A stretch of 64,000 bases of DNA from positions 19,490,527 through 19,554,526 of the forward strand of contig OX485808.1 of the NCBI GenBank assembly GCA_950295325.1, written 5' to 3'. A model generated the notes under the pieces. That model saw only the letters and a program-made list of their open reading frames with translations, had not been told where the DNA came from and did no database searches. A program made the position numbers and the translations under genes. Below, piece after piece: positions 23,725 to 36,599 of this stretch. The stretch is from Polytrichum commune. Lineage: Eukaryota; Streptophyta; Polytrichopsida; Polytrichales; Polytrichaceae. Position 1 is the first letter of the stretch; each line of letters starts with the position of its first letter.

Positions 23725-26700
23725 GGCTTGGTTGGAAGTGTCGGTCTTAAGCTCAACTACCTTAGGTGTCCATTGGGGATCCATTTAAGGAGAGAAACCA
23801 TACAAAGGGCCATTTACCTTGTTCCATAATATTTGATGTAACTTTTGTTGTTGAAAAGCATTGAACAGGGGGAAGTGACTGCTAGTTACAGATGAGCTGG
23901 TTGAAGTTCAAGACTTCAGGAAAAGTATCCATATGTTATAAGAATCTATGGAATATGCCTCAAATAAAAAACCAAAAGACCACAACATGCAACTGGTTGG
24001 ACTTGGAATCTCTAGGATTGTGTTCAAAAATCTCCCCGACAATGTTTCAAAGGTCAATCCAACCCTCAAGATGTGGCAATCCACACATGTGTGACACATG
24101 TCCCGAATTATTTGGTAAATTAGGCTTAATTGAAATGCTTATATAAATTGAACACTGTTGTAGTGGTTAGATGTGGATTGAAGAACAAACATCAAAACGA
24201 CATGTGTTTGATAAAGAGTGGACTACATGGTCATAATTTGTTAACTATTCAAGGGTCAATAGGTAGTCATCATAATTGGGAGGACGTGCGTACATGTTAA
24301 TAAGAATGGGAATTATATGTTTTGATGATGAATGAGAGATTCATGTGAGATTCGAGGAAAATTATGAGGAAAATGGCTACGCCATCTGTTTGAATATACT
24401 AATCAATCGCATGTTTCATATGCTAAAGAAATAGGTACATATCTGAAAGTGCATGTTATAGGCCCATTTACCCTATTGTGGAAGTTCTCATTGAAGGGGG
24501 TAAAATTGAAGTTTTGAAAAGAATTTCATTTAAAAAAATAAAACTAAAACTAAAAACCAAAACCAAAACCAAATGCCCTATCTCAACACCCAGATAGATA
24601 GAAACTCCAACCCCTTTCAAGCAAGGGGCCGGCGTGTATAAAGTGTCCGTTCGTAATGCCAATGACCCGATGCCCACTGGACATCTCAACACCCATACAT
24701 TGTCCACAAATCCGGTGTGAGCATGGTAAAGTTGACTGTGAAGTTGCTCACGAAGTTGTTGGTCAAGTATGCTACTAAAACCACCAAGTTCTTGGTCAAT
24801 GGCTATAAAGTGGTATCAACGTATCAACATGTCAATTGACTTGGTATTTTTCTTTTCTTTTCACAAAGTCCTCTTAAGATTGTCGGTGGCCGTCCGTACT
24901 TGAATCTACAACATGAAAATGATTTCTTTTCATCTCTCGGGTGTGCCGCTTCAATGTGCAAATTCAATGTGCAACTTTTTCATCTCTTTGGGTATGGAGG
25001 ATTTGTCATGTGAGGATAATCTGTCACTGCAAGCCTAGCATTTTCTATTTGGAAAAAAATCGATTTCAATAGGAAGTACATACTATTTTGTCCTACCACG
25101 TAATCATCAGTTGGTGGAATTCAAATAATTCATAAGGGACAGTTGTTGCTTGTGTACAACATATTCATCTATCGTCTCATTTCTATGCATGTGTGTTCGT
25201 TTATGCATGATGTATTAACTTGGATCCGTGTTGTCTCATCCCGTTACAACCATGCATATGAATTAATATTCCAGATGAATCGAACCTGATATACTCATGC
25301 AATCATATGCTCGTGTTGATGCAACCATGTCATATGCATGCTTGCATGTGTCCATGTTTGGAAGCCCCCCATGACTTGTTACCATGCTCTCATAGAGCGC
25401 TTCAAGGAAAAACTCAATTTTAGTTTATTTTTGGTTAAGTTACCCTACTTTGCCCCATAGCCCATGTCATGTTGCCACCTTAACTCCATGCCAGTCACTT
25501 CCCCTAGTTTCCCCCACCATGCCCACCTTTTGCACTTGTAGTCCCCCACATTTTCACATTTGTTTCTTCCTTTCTTCTTTTCTTTTTCCATGTGGCTCTT
25601 TTTCTTTGCAAAGCTAGTTGAACATGCGTCCATCTTTGGTAGACTCCCACCACCATGAGCTATGTTGTATATAAATGAGACAAATGAAAAAGAAACTAGC
25701 TAGAACACAACGTAGATGTGTTTCAAACAATAGCATGCATGATAGAGCCTTTTTGCCATCATGTTCCCGTATCAATTATGTGCGCATGTATGCATATAAG
25801 TATCTTGAAGAAGTATGGAAAGCGAAAGAGAAACTATGGTGCATATGGCATTTGACATGCAACGATTTGCATGTTGATATTGTTGTAACAATATGTCTTG
25901 AAAGGGTTCTTAAGTATATTGTTTGTGGACATTGCAAGCCACGAAGGTCATCGATACAACAAAAATTGGATGCTAACGTAGATGTGCCTAATTCATTTAG
26001 TTTTCTTGATGTATTCACTTCTACTAAGATATGAAACACATAACTAGTACGAGATGATTAGCAAATCCAGTTTGTAACTATAGCTAATTACCTCATATTT
26101 TTTGGAGCTCGTTTGAGTATCTTATGCATTGTCAAAGTGAAGATTGCCATGCTTGTTAAGTGATCGTTTAGATCCCCTAATTATGTTGACTATTGAACCT
26201 AGACGACTACATATGTTGAGCATGTAATCCAATCTCTTTGAAAGACATGTCTTTTTGGTGTTTGTTCTTAGATCCACACGTAACCACGTGCCACTCAATC
26301 ATAGATATCCAAATGATTGCTATGTTGGAAATAGGCATAACTACCTTAATTTATGTGGACATGAGTGTCTTTTTGTAGCCCACAATCCATGCATGTCACA
26401 TCAAATGGAACATACAAGGATGCATCCAAAAAGCTCCCCCTCCATGCCCCACCTTTCTCTATCTTTACGGTTTCTAACTACACTCTAAACTCCGTAGTAT
26501 CACACATGTAGCAACCAAAGTACACGTGATATTACATAATTTTGTAGTTTAACATGGATGCATAATACTAGTGAATTAGTGTAGCATGTGACACTATGGA
26601 ATAACACAAAGTGCAACATATTAAATGGTGTGGTGTGGTCCACTCCAGTTGGCCTTCCCGGGCGATGTGGCATATGCATGCACCAACATTCAACAAGTGG

Positions 26701-28590
26701 CATAAAAGAAGAAGAAGAAAAAAGAAGGTGACACTCCACATATTGACACATGGCGTAATGCAAGGGTGTGGGTTGACTTCTTTGGTGGTTTGCGTTCATG
26801 ACAAAATTCATGATATAAAGGGAGAGAAAGGCGACAATAAGGAGTGAGATTTGAACAACGAACATCCGTTCCCTAGGGTTTTGGGATGTTAGAGAGTGAT
26901 TGACATTATGGGGGTTGATATTACGGAGTTTAGGGTGTATCAAGCAACTCACTGCAATCCTTGGGAACTCATATTTGAGTCAAACCAGACCAACTTTGCC
27001 TAATCCGTAATTACAACAACATACATGAGGTATATGGTAGGACACCCTCATAAAAATGAACATGTCAACATGATCATGACAATATCAAAATACATTCATT
27101 TTATTTTATTATATTATATAATTAATGATATTATATAATAATAATCATAACATTCAGTATATTAACGTTCCAATGACCACTGAGGATTCACATACTCCCC
27201 ATGTAATATATATATATATACAAAGCATATTGACATAACTAGAGCTGAGTTATCCAAAAAGTAAAAGTTTTGAAAACATGTCCAGTTTCATTGAAATGTT
27301 AGTTTAATTAGGATCCACCTTGAAAAAAAGAAAAGAAAAATTACGCCCGTATCTAATTACCGGCGTGAATTTGAGTCTGTTGGTCTTATGCTGATCACAT
27401 TGTCATGTGGTGCAGCCGTCCACCTTGAATAAAATGTGTGCATGCAAAACATGATTTGGAAACCTAGTGTGAAATCGTATGAAAAGAAAACATGTGAAGA
27501 GTGTTGAACCCACGTGGTCATGACATGTACAACCCATGAAAGCTATGAAAATAGTCTCCATGTAATGAAATCTTGAATTGAACGTTTCAACAACCCGACC
27601 CCTACCCCCCAACTAAGAATAATAAATAAAAATAAAATAATGAACTATGCATGCAGCTTTGCCAAGCTCTTTAGATGGGTGGAGTTGGTTGCAAAAGACA
27701 TTGTTGCAATACCTTCGTGGACTCGTGTGGTGGTTCAATGATGCCCAATTTGGGGCCCACTATCCCAATAACGCATTTGTGTGGGGTTCTTTGTAGGACC
27801 TCTATTTGATTCTTTTGCCCTCTTTAGTTGAACAATATGTTTGGTAGGTGTGCTCATTTTGTGGTGCCAAGTGAGTATAAGGAAAGTAAGCATTCAAGCA
27901 CTAGATTCTATGCGCAATTGAAGTATGCATAGAAATTGTACTTGGCAACTACACTAGATATTCCATTTAGTACCATATAGCATTTTAAGTCACCGTTGTA
28001 ACTTTTCTATTGAGACTTCTTAGGAATAAGGGCTACTTCAAATTGTGGCCGAAGGTCGAGAGGCTGTCGATTTCCACCAATCATATGGCAAGAAACCAAG
28101 CATTCATCCTCTCGACCCTTCACACTAGAGGCCAACATTCAAAGGCGTCACAATATTAAAATGCCTACATGGCAATACTTTTTGACCAAGGCAACGGACT
28201 CTTGAATGAAGTTTGGGTCGGACAGGAATAGAAGCCCAAAAGTATGGTCGATACACCGTCAATTTTTTTCATTAAAAAATCAAAAACTGACAAGATCTCA
28301 GCCATAAGATTGGAGGGGTTGTTTTGGGCAAGGAATAAAGTGGTATGGGTTTAGACTTTGGGCTTGGCCTTTGGAGGCTTCACACTATGCTCGACTGAAG
28401 GCTCCAAATCCTATATTTTATTGGCTATTTTCAGCCCATTTATTTGGACTCTCAACAAAGTGTGGTCATTCAATCCCACGGCCTCTCGACTTGGACGGCC
28501 ATAGTGTGAAGTGGCCCTAAGTTTACAAGCACTGTCAAGGATGATTGAATTTTGGATGAAATCCATCTCAATACTTCAACAAAGTTTGGT
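23725..28590. other. No gene recognised
   Basis: Includes a plus-strand 119-codon open frame (25675-26034) with no known motif and near-neighbour codon use like the flanks, so it is not called. 27208-27221 is a TA microsatellite. 26200-26300 resembles the internal part of the 28892-29251 family (GTAATCCAATCTCTTTGAAA, GTGTTTGTTCTTAGATCC). 27944-28000 resembles a TIR of the CTACAC family. Confidence 0.4.
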
Positions 28591-28840
28591 ATATTTTGCA
28601 TCCTAACAATTATGTAATGAAACATTGTCATGGATGATTAGGATTTAGATGAAAAAATCACTTAGTGAACGACGGTTTTTGCAACATTATAAATTTGTAA
28701 TGCCAATTATTTTAAACAAGGAATGACAAATAATGTTAGGTTTACATATTTAGTGTTGATGACACTACATGGGCAGTTTACAATTAGTATTGAACAAGAC
28801 AAATAGAATCAGTGACACTAAATACAACATTTTGTCTAGT
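28590..28840. repeat. Inverted relative of the 20.4-kb MITE-like element
   Basis: Reverse-complement blocks of 20390-20570 occur in order: AATTATTTTAAACAAGGAATG, TTTAGTGTTGATGACACTAC, GTTTACAATTAGTATTGA and GTGACACTAAATACAAC. It is non-coding and diverged. Confidence 0.6.
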
Positions 28841-28891
28841 GCTTTGAACACATCCTCTCCTACAACACCTACATATGTGGAGCCTTAAGAT

Positions 28892-29251
28892 TGGTATGCA
28901 GGTGTTATTTGGTTACTCTCCTTAATTGGGCACCTTTATTTGATTGGTGTGTGGTTCGGTGACCATTGAAGAAATAGAGACACATCCTTCCAAGATTTTA
29001 AAGTACGCCTTCAAGTTCAATCAACCGCTCCACACTCAAAATTGTGATGATATGTGTATGCAATCAAGGAATCAACAAACATGTACTTCCGATACATGTG
29101 ACTACATCAAGGAGGTCCGACTTTCAATCCAATTTTTTTTGTTGATGCTTCATCACATATTTGCTAAATGTATCACAACTTTTGTTGTGTAAATCCAATC
29201 GGTATAAGTTGGAAAACATAGAAAAAACGAAGCAAATAACACCCCCGTACC
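28892..29251. mobile_element. MITE-like element, GGTATGnnGGTGTTATTTGG ends
   Basis: The left end GGTATGCAGGTGTTATTTGG is mirrored by the right end CAAATAACACCCCCGTACC. The interior contains AATCCAATCGGTATAAG.TGG, also found at 9500-9530. About 360 bp, non-coding. It shares ends and size with the element in thiolase intron 7 (52449-52819). No clear target duplication. Confidence 0.65.
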
Positions 29252-32090
29252 TTATACCGTATGGGGTGGTGTTCAACTCTAATTTTACACTACCAAGGGA
29301 TTTTCCAACTCAGATAAGAAATTTATGGGCATGTCAATGTGTAACATTGTTTATTCTTTGTATTCTAAAACTAGTGACCACTTCTAGCATTGAATAAGTA
29401 TAGATGAAATATTGCCGGTGGGAGAAATTGGATTGATTTGCATTGATTTCTATAGTAGATAATATTCAGTGTATATCATTTTTTTTCTTTATTTTTGGAA
29501 TACATGAGGCAGTTGACCACCTGGCTCGTTTTCCGTCAACTAGAGAGACGATTTCATGGCCGGGAAGTGTATATTGTTGTGCATGTGATATTTAGTTGTG
29601 TATGTGTTGAGTATTTTAGTTTTAATAATTAGCATTATTGGGAAGGCCAACATAACCACTTAAAAAAGTGGGACATATGGATTCTTCAAGTTGATCTTCA
29701 AATTCAGGCCATAGCCAAATTTCTTGTCATGTTTTTAGCTCGATTGATACTCTTATTCATTACCAAAGTGAAGAGTGTGTTTCTTCTTAAATGATCACAA
29801 CCCCCCCCCCCCCCCCAACCCCACATCGGCGAGTATTAAACACATGAGAGTTAAGAGAATTTATGACTAATAGTCCAATCTACTTTGAGCACATGTCTTA
29901 TGAGTATTTGTTCTTAACTTATGTCCACACTCCACTCCAATGTAGGTTTCTAATTAAATATAGTATCCGGAAAAAGGTCCACTTACCTTAGACTTTTGAA
30001 CAATACAAGATGAGGCAGGCCATGACCTGAATGCATTGTGTCGTTGAAGGAGGGTTTTCCATTATTGGCCCACTTCTTTTGGGACATTAAAGATGACATT
30101 TGTACAACGTGATCAAAATCCCTAATCACGGCTGGAGCCATTTTCTTCATAAAGTTTTGAGTTCACTTGACAAAACATTACTAAGCTAATGAGTTGTGCT
30201 TGGAAGTCATGACTTCATATTCAGTATGAAACGACGGGGATTTTGGCATCTAGAGTCTTTATTCTCGAATCTATTGTTGAGCCCATCAACACAACTCATG
30301 AATCATATGAGTAATGTGATGGAATCAAATGAAACTCCTTCCTCTTTATTCAATCATTTAAAGGGTCCTCCCACTCGCGTTGACCATTGGGCTTAGAATA
30401 TAGAACATGTTGGTAAATGCAAAGTTCCATCTCTTTCGATTCTAAAATTGAAATGTGTGTGTGTTTGTCGTTTGGTGTGCCGGTTCATCAATCCACATGC
30501 AATGTGGATCTTTGAGTGGTGTGTGGTTCATTTCGCCACTCAAAAATAATGTCAATTATTACAAGCCACCCAGTTAGACCTGCTTACCTTAAGAGACCCG
30601 ACCACGGTGTTATTTTGAGTGCTATATGGTTAAATGAATATGTCCATGTTATATTCATGAATGAAAATTGTTTACGGGATCTCATGATAGAGAGAAGTAA
30701 AACTAGTGCGTGGTTTACTAGTGAAAATGATTCATTTGCCAACAACTACTCAAGAACCCTTGGCTTCCTCCAAAATTCAACCTTGTTTAGTTTCAAGCAA
30801 CGTATTGTTAGTGGAATTATCTATAGTCCCTACCAACCCCCCCCCCCCCGCCGCCTTCAGTCATACCAATTCAAAGTGCCAATTGATATGCAATTTTGGA
30901 TTTGAAATATATCAGTTCAACTTCCATAACATTATTTAGTTGGGTTTGTACATTGGGTGGGACCGGGAACAAGTCTAAATTTATTCCAAATTATATTATG
31001 TTTATTCTCACAATAGAGCTACTAGATTTGGATGAAGTAATGTATTGATGTTATTAGGGTGGAATGGCTGATAACACTTGAATAATGTCATGTCAAGATC
31101 TTGCATGTAATCAAAAGATCCCAAACTTGATAGGAATGAGGGGGAAAAAAAAGGGTTTGTGGTGACTCAAGTCATGGATACTTACATCTGAAGTAAAGGA
31201 TCATATCTAAACCAATTGAGAAACACAACATTGACTTCAAAGATTATTTACAAGTGAAATGTATAGCATCAAGCATGTTATGATTAACATTGCTAATCAT
31301 TTTTTTCCTAATGCAGCTCGGCTAAGGTAAGCAAACTATTTCCGGCTTAAAATCACATGCATAAGGCATGTTGAACTTTGAATTTCAATTTTGAATGGGA
31401 ATGTCCTTAGATAGATGCTAGAACAATTCCTAAATCCCACAAAACTTGCCCCATGGGTTGAGGAATTTATATGGACAGAATAGGATGGGCCCTAAGAGAT
31501 GACGAATGTCTTTCACAAATCAATCTTAAATAGGTCTTTTGGTATTATGGTAGGTATACTCAAAATCATCATTGAACCTAAAACCATCATTATATATCAT
31601 GTGTATTTATGTCGATGGAAATTTTAGAATGTTTGACTCCATGAATAGCATCAGAAGACCCCAAATTAATCTAAGAGAGTTGTATTGGAATGCATTGGTC
31701 CTCAATCTTGTAGGGGACTTTTTTTTACTAAAGCCCTTCCATCCATGACGGATGAGTTTAACTAGACGTCACGTATCCCAAGCTTAACTTCTAGGTCTTC
31801 TAGTCATACACGTTTGTTCTAGTCTCCAACGTACTTTCAGTTAAGAATACTTAGCCTTTGAATGCTTAAGAGGCCCGCACATACCATTACCAAGCAAGTA
31901 CATGGTGGTTTCTTTTCAAAGAGTGACGTTACGAATTGAAAAGTTTGATTATTTATTGTTGCTTGTTGGAAAGTTCACAATATACATGCTAAATGCTCCC
32001 TATAAATCATGAATGCCATCATGAAAAGAGAATTATGCTCATGTGAGTTTTGTGGTTCCAATACAGTTAATCAAACCATGTATATTTCAT
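29252..32090. other. No gene recognised
   Basis: Holds poly(C) tracts (29801-29816 and about 30837-30849) and short motif-free open frames, including 30516-30905, which I could not assign. No repeat copies with clear ends. Confidence 0.35.
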
Positions 32091-32094
32091 GTAA

Positions 32095-32300
32095 AATGTA
32101 GTGCAAAATATGTCATGTTGGATGTATTATGTAAAATTTGTTGTACAAAAGTTGTTTGACATAATGTGTCATCTTTGTTATGAAAAAATTGTCTGGCAGA
32201 ATCGATCATGTTAAATTTGTCGTGCAAGATTTGTTATGCAAAATATGTCATGCAATATTTGTAATGCATAATGTGTTGTGTTGTGTTGTGTTGTGTTGGA
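32095..32300. repeat. Degenerate ATTTGTCATGCAAAAT-type repeats plus (TTGTG) microsatellite
   Basis: A short phrase of the form ATTTGT.(A/G)TGCAAAAT recurs many times at 16-20 bp spacing and runs into a pure TTGTG microsatellite at about 32275-32299. Non-coding. Confidence 0.7.
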
Positions 32301-33009
32301 ACCGCAAAAGTCATCAAATCAATATGTTATGTATATGTGGATATTTGTTATCATTCCAACAAGTTTGTGTTAGTAAACCAATTATCACTATATTCATTAA
32401 TTTGAGACTTTCTCTTGTCTCAAATTAATATATGGACCACAACAACATGGTCTAATGTTTGGGTTGTCCTACCTAAACCATCTTGATATGAGTTCTTAAT
32501 TGGGTTCTTGATATGAACACCCGCTTCAAAGTATTTGCATCTTACAACATTCTTCAATATCTATGTGATTTTATCCATGTTCTTATATTGGTAACTGTCT
32601 CAAAATGCCGAAAAAGTCCCAAATTAACGAATATAGTGATAATTGGATTAACTACCCAATTAGAGACTCACAAAAACTCATAGTAATAATCCAACCGAAT
32701 GGATATAAAACAATCATAGGTCTACACTGATATGAATGGTAGATTGTAATGAATCAACATAATCATTACACATAGCAAAATCTCATAACATCACATCAAC
32801 TACTAGCACATAATCGAATTAAGTGCGATCATAAATACTCATGTATATAATCTATAGCTCATGTGAGCGTAGGCACAAAACAAGGAGGTGTCTACACTGA
32901 GCTATAAAATCTGAACATCACAGGCTTAGAGAAGAAGACCACTTGACTATAAGTACTATTTGTATGAAATAGTTGTACGCACTAACAAGTTCGGATTCGT
33001 TAATTGCAT

Positions 33010-33260
33010 TATATATCATATTTTTGGATTTGGTGAATGACACATTTCTAGATCTCAATCTGGTGCATGACACATTCTTGGATCTCGTGCATGACACATT
33101 TCTGGATTTGGTGCACAACACAATTTTGGATCTGATGCATGACATAAGTTTTGATTTGGTACATGACACAATTTGGATCTCATGCATTACACATTTCTGA
33201 ATATGGTGTATGACACAATTCCGGATCTGGTACATAACACAATTCTGGATCTAGATCTGG
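33010..33260. repeat. Minisatellite, about 27-bp unit, roughly nine copies
   Basis: Degenerate repeats of GGATCTGGTGCATGACACAA-type units. Because 27 is a multiple of three, the minus-strand frame stays open for about 105 codons with a 9-residue periodicity (VSCTKSKN-like). That frame is a by-product of the repeat and is not called as a gene. Confidence 0.85.
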
Positions 33261-35336
33261 AACTGATGCATAATACATTAGCATATTTCGTTTGCATAAC
33301 ATAATAGCAAATGTGATGCAAATTCGAGGAGATGGGAAGGATGAATGTTCACAATGTCCAATAAAAGTATGTGGCTCGAAGGATGACTAACGTGGTTGGA
33401 GCTGACTCTGTCCATGGTTCTGTTCAATCAAGCAAGGTACGGGCAACAACGTGGGCAACATTAGTAAATTTTGGTATGGACACTAGCGGGTGAGCCAGGG
33501 ACAATGGATTCTTAGGCGGACAGAGCTCGATAGGGGTTCTTTAGCGTCTAGCTCTCATAAGATACATCAAGAATGGAATGAAAATTTCAAGTTCATTGCA
33601 ACACAGCCTTCGGCAATAAAGGATTAAATAAGAACATGTATTTACTTAGAGGAAGAATACATGATGTTTGCATATTTCATATCTCCAAGTCCTTGGACCC
33701 TCATAAATAAATTAGGTGTCACTGAAAAGCTACATAAATTAGGTGTCAATCAGAAAACATATTCAACATGTAAAGTATAGGCACTTTTCTCACTTTTCCC
33801 TATAAACACATATAAATAAATAAATATATACACTCCTTTGACTATTGGTCCTCTTTAACAACCTGGGTCACAGATGTACTCCAATCCCTATCTACAGTCC
33901 ATTCTCTATAAATGTTAGGTTCTGGAGTAAATTTTTCCTGACATTTATAGTGAGTTAACATTGTAACAGTTATAAAGGGAGCTTTTTGAATGCTTAACAA
34001 ATATAAACTCATTACAATTATGGAGGGAGAATTTTGCAAAATTATCATATATAAAACATGTGTATCAAATCAATCTTTTATTTTTATGAAACAAAATAAG
34101 AATCACTATAGTCTAGATGAATAATTTGATCACAAAAGTCAAATTTGGTGACTTTTGCCACTTTGAATGGTTGTGAGTCAATGTAATGGATGTCATCACA
34201 CAATATTGGATGTATTTCGTAGGTTAACATTTATAAGTGGCAAATTAACAAAGAGGGGAGTAAATTATTGTTAACATTCTAGTTAGCAATATGAGGGGAG
34301 TACGATTTTGTTTACAAATATAATGAGTTAACGTTTATAAGTGTAACATTTATCGAGGGTGGACTGTACCAATAAATTATGGTTGCACTAACATTGGCAC
34401 ATATGCTTATGATGTGGACTCTGATTTTTTAAGAGATTTCATTACGCGTGAACCTTTAAAAAATAGAATCCCCAACATGCATGAATATTCATATAAAGTA
34501 ATCAAAGGTACGTTTTACTGGAAACATCCTCAAAAGTCTAGATACCAATTGTTTTGTAGTTCCTACATAACAATATTCTTTTATTTTTTGAAGCTTGAAA
34601 TTTTGAATGTATGGATGAAGACTTTAATGTTTTTCTATTTCTTTGTTTATTAGTTTTTATGTTCAAACATGTTTTACTGGTATTCATTTATTTATAATGT
34701 TATATAGGCTTGGTCCTAGTCAACATTTTTATAAACAATAGTCCGAACTTGGGGATGACATGTACATACGGAACTCACAATAACATCTGAGATATACGTG
34801 CCTTCCATATTGAATGAGTTTTTTCGTAGTGTGAATCAAGAAAATGCATATATGTGTAGGTCTAGATAATGGATTGTGTGTAATTTGTTACCAAATTAAA
34901 GACTTGTGAAAATTTTATGTACAGTATTTGGTACATCAAAAGAAATAAAGCCTACAACACTTATTGGTACATATTACGTTCTTGCATATGTTTGTTCAAC
35001 TTATAGTGATGTGCTTTAGAAGCTCCATATATAAAATGACAACTCCTTGGGACATTCACACTAGTTTAGTTATAATTTATTTTCACATCATTGGTCTTGT
35101 TTAAACATGACCACGGTATAGAAGAACGGGCTCCCATTCACGCTGGTGTATAAACTAAACCCTTGTGCAAACAAACTTGCACATCTTGTGTTGATTATGT
35201 GCAATGATTGTTCTATAATCACTCTTTTCATACACCTATGTTGTGAAGAGGGTATGGCTAAGTTTAGTTGGCCCTCACAACTCCAAAATCTAATGCATCA
35301 GTTTTTAAAATTAGTGCAATCCCAACACTATATGAA
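33261..35336. other. No gene recognised
   Basis: AT-rich, short motif-free frames. No repeat structure was identified with confidence. Confidence 0.35.
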
Positions 35337-36003
35337 GGAGGAAGGGAATTGTTGCAAACGAGCGTACTACCTCTCATTCATCCAACATAAAAGTTTTGAA
35401 ATACTATGTAGACTAGAGGTGATTACTCTGTAACATTCTTTTAGCCAGGTGGGTTTGTTCCATGACCCTAGAATAAGTCAATAATATTTCATGGACCTTT
35501 TGAATAAAATTAGAATATTCTCTTACTATTCATACATTCATGTTGAACTTGGAAATTTGGGTAGAGTTATACTCCCGACACTATGTGCATGAATCGATGT
35601 TCATCCCAAAAACATTCCTTGAAATTACTATTCATCACAATAATATTCCCCCAAATGTACTATTCATAACAACAATATCATTGAAAATATTGACACCATT
35701 CATAATATTCTTACTATTCATTATTCGTACATGCATTGGTTTCTTCTTATTTTTTAAGTTTCTTCCCATGAAGGTAAGATAGTGGAAGCCCATGTCACAT
35801 GCTAAATATAGAAGGGAACACAACCATGTAGCTAAATAATCTTATGTATTTTTAGTTCATTTGACACCAAAAATCGACGCGAAAGACCTTGAATTAACCT
35901 AGTCCAAGTCAATGGAAATAATTCAACCACAAACCCAGAGGGGGTCGAGCTTTTATATTAGATGGATGAGAGGTAAACTCGCATGCAATTGTTCCCTTCC
36001 TCC
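35337..36003. mobile_element. Inverted-repeat element R5, longest copy (about 667 bp)
   Basis: The left end GGAGGAAGGGAATTGTTGCA continues through CGAGCGTACTACCTCTCATT and CATCCAACATAAAAG. The right end is the reverse complement of a close variant (CTTTTATATTAGATGGATGA to TTCCCTTCCTCC), giving terminal inverted repeats of about 60 bp. The subterminal block CCTTGAATTAACCTAGTCCA near the right end recurs at 44530-44550. Non-coding. Shorter relatives lie at 44402-44605, 45386-45600 and 50750-50935. Confidence 0.7.
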
Positions 36004-36235
36004 CTAAAGGAATCGCGGACCCTTACTATTGGTTCTCTTCCACTGCAATTCATGTAGTGAAACTAAGCTTTCTAATAAGTGACGTGCTTTGAATCACAAC
36101 TTGAAACTCAAGTAACTAGAGAGCATTATGTTGTTGACCAATAAACCTTTTGTATTGTTGCAATTCCTAGAGAGAGTCCATGTTGTAGCCCCATCCACTC
36201 AATACAAGGATTATGTGGTCAAGTCATTGGCAAAC

Positions 36236-36545
36236 CGACTACACCATGTAAGGTATTTAGTGTCACATGTGTAATAGTCTCATTCACCCTATTGTGAGGC
36301 GTTTGTTACTTTACACTAATGACCAACAACATCATCATTAGTGTCATCTCATGATAGTTGGTGTTCAAGTGTGTTTATTAATATCTTGGCATGAGTATGT
36401 TCAATAATGTTATGAGGTGTATGCTTATGTTACACATTGGTCTACAATTTAACTAAAGTGTACACAAATGACACTTGACATTAGTATGCTCAAGAACATC
36501 TTCTTCTTGCATACTAAAATGTAGAACATGACACTTGCTATTTGC
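36236..36545. repeat. Dispersed repeat R4, partial copy
   Basis: Direct-orientation match to 59099-59420: GACTACACC, TTTAGTGTCACATG, TGAGGCG, TATCTTG.CA..AGTATGTTCAATA, GTTATGAGGTG and CTAAAGTGTACACAAATGA. The right half present in the 59-kb copy is missing here; it ends in a short (GCTATTT)3 microsatellite. Confidence 0.75.
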
Positions 36546-36599
36546 TATTTGCTATTTGTATTTATATAAGGGTTTCAAAATCAAGACCTCACCACTCCC

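Noticed and set aside
25675-26034. 119-codon plus-strand frame
   Set aside because: No motif, no plausible promoter or splice context, and composition is like the flanking AT-rich sequence.
32918-33235. 105-codon minus-strand frame with a 9-residue repeat
   Set aside because: Explained by the 27-bp minisatellite.
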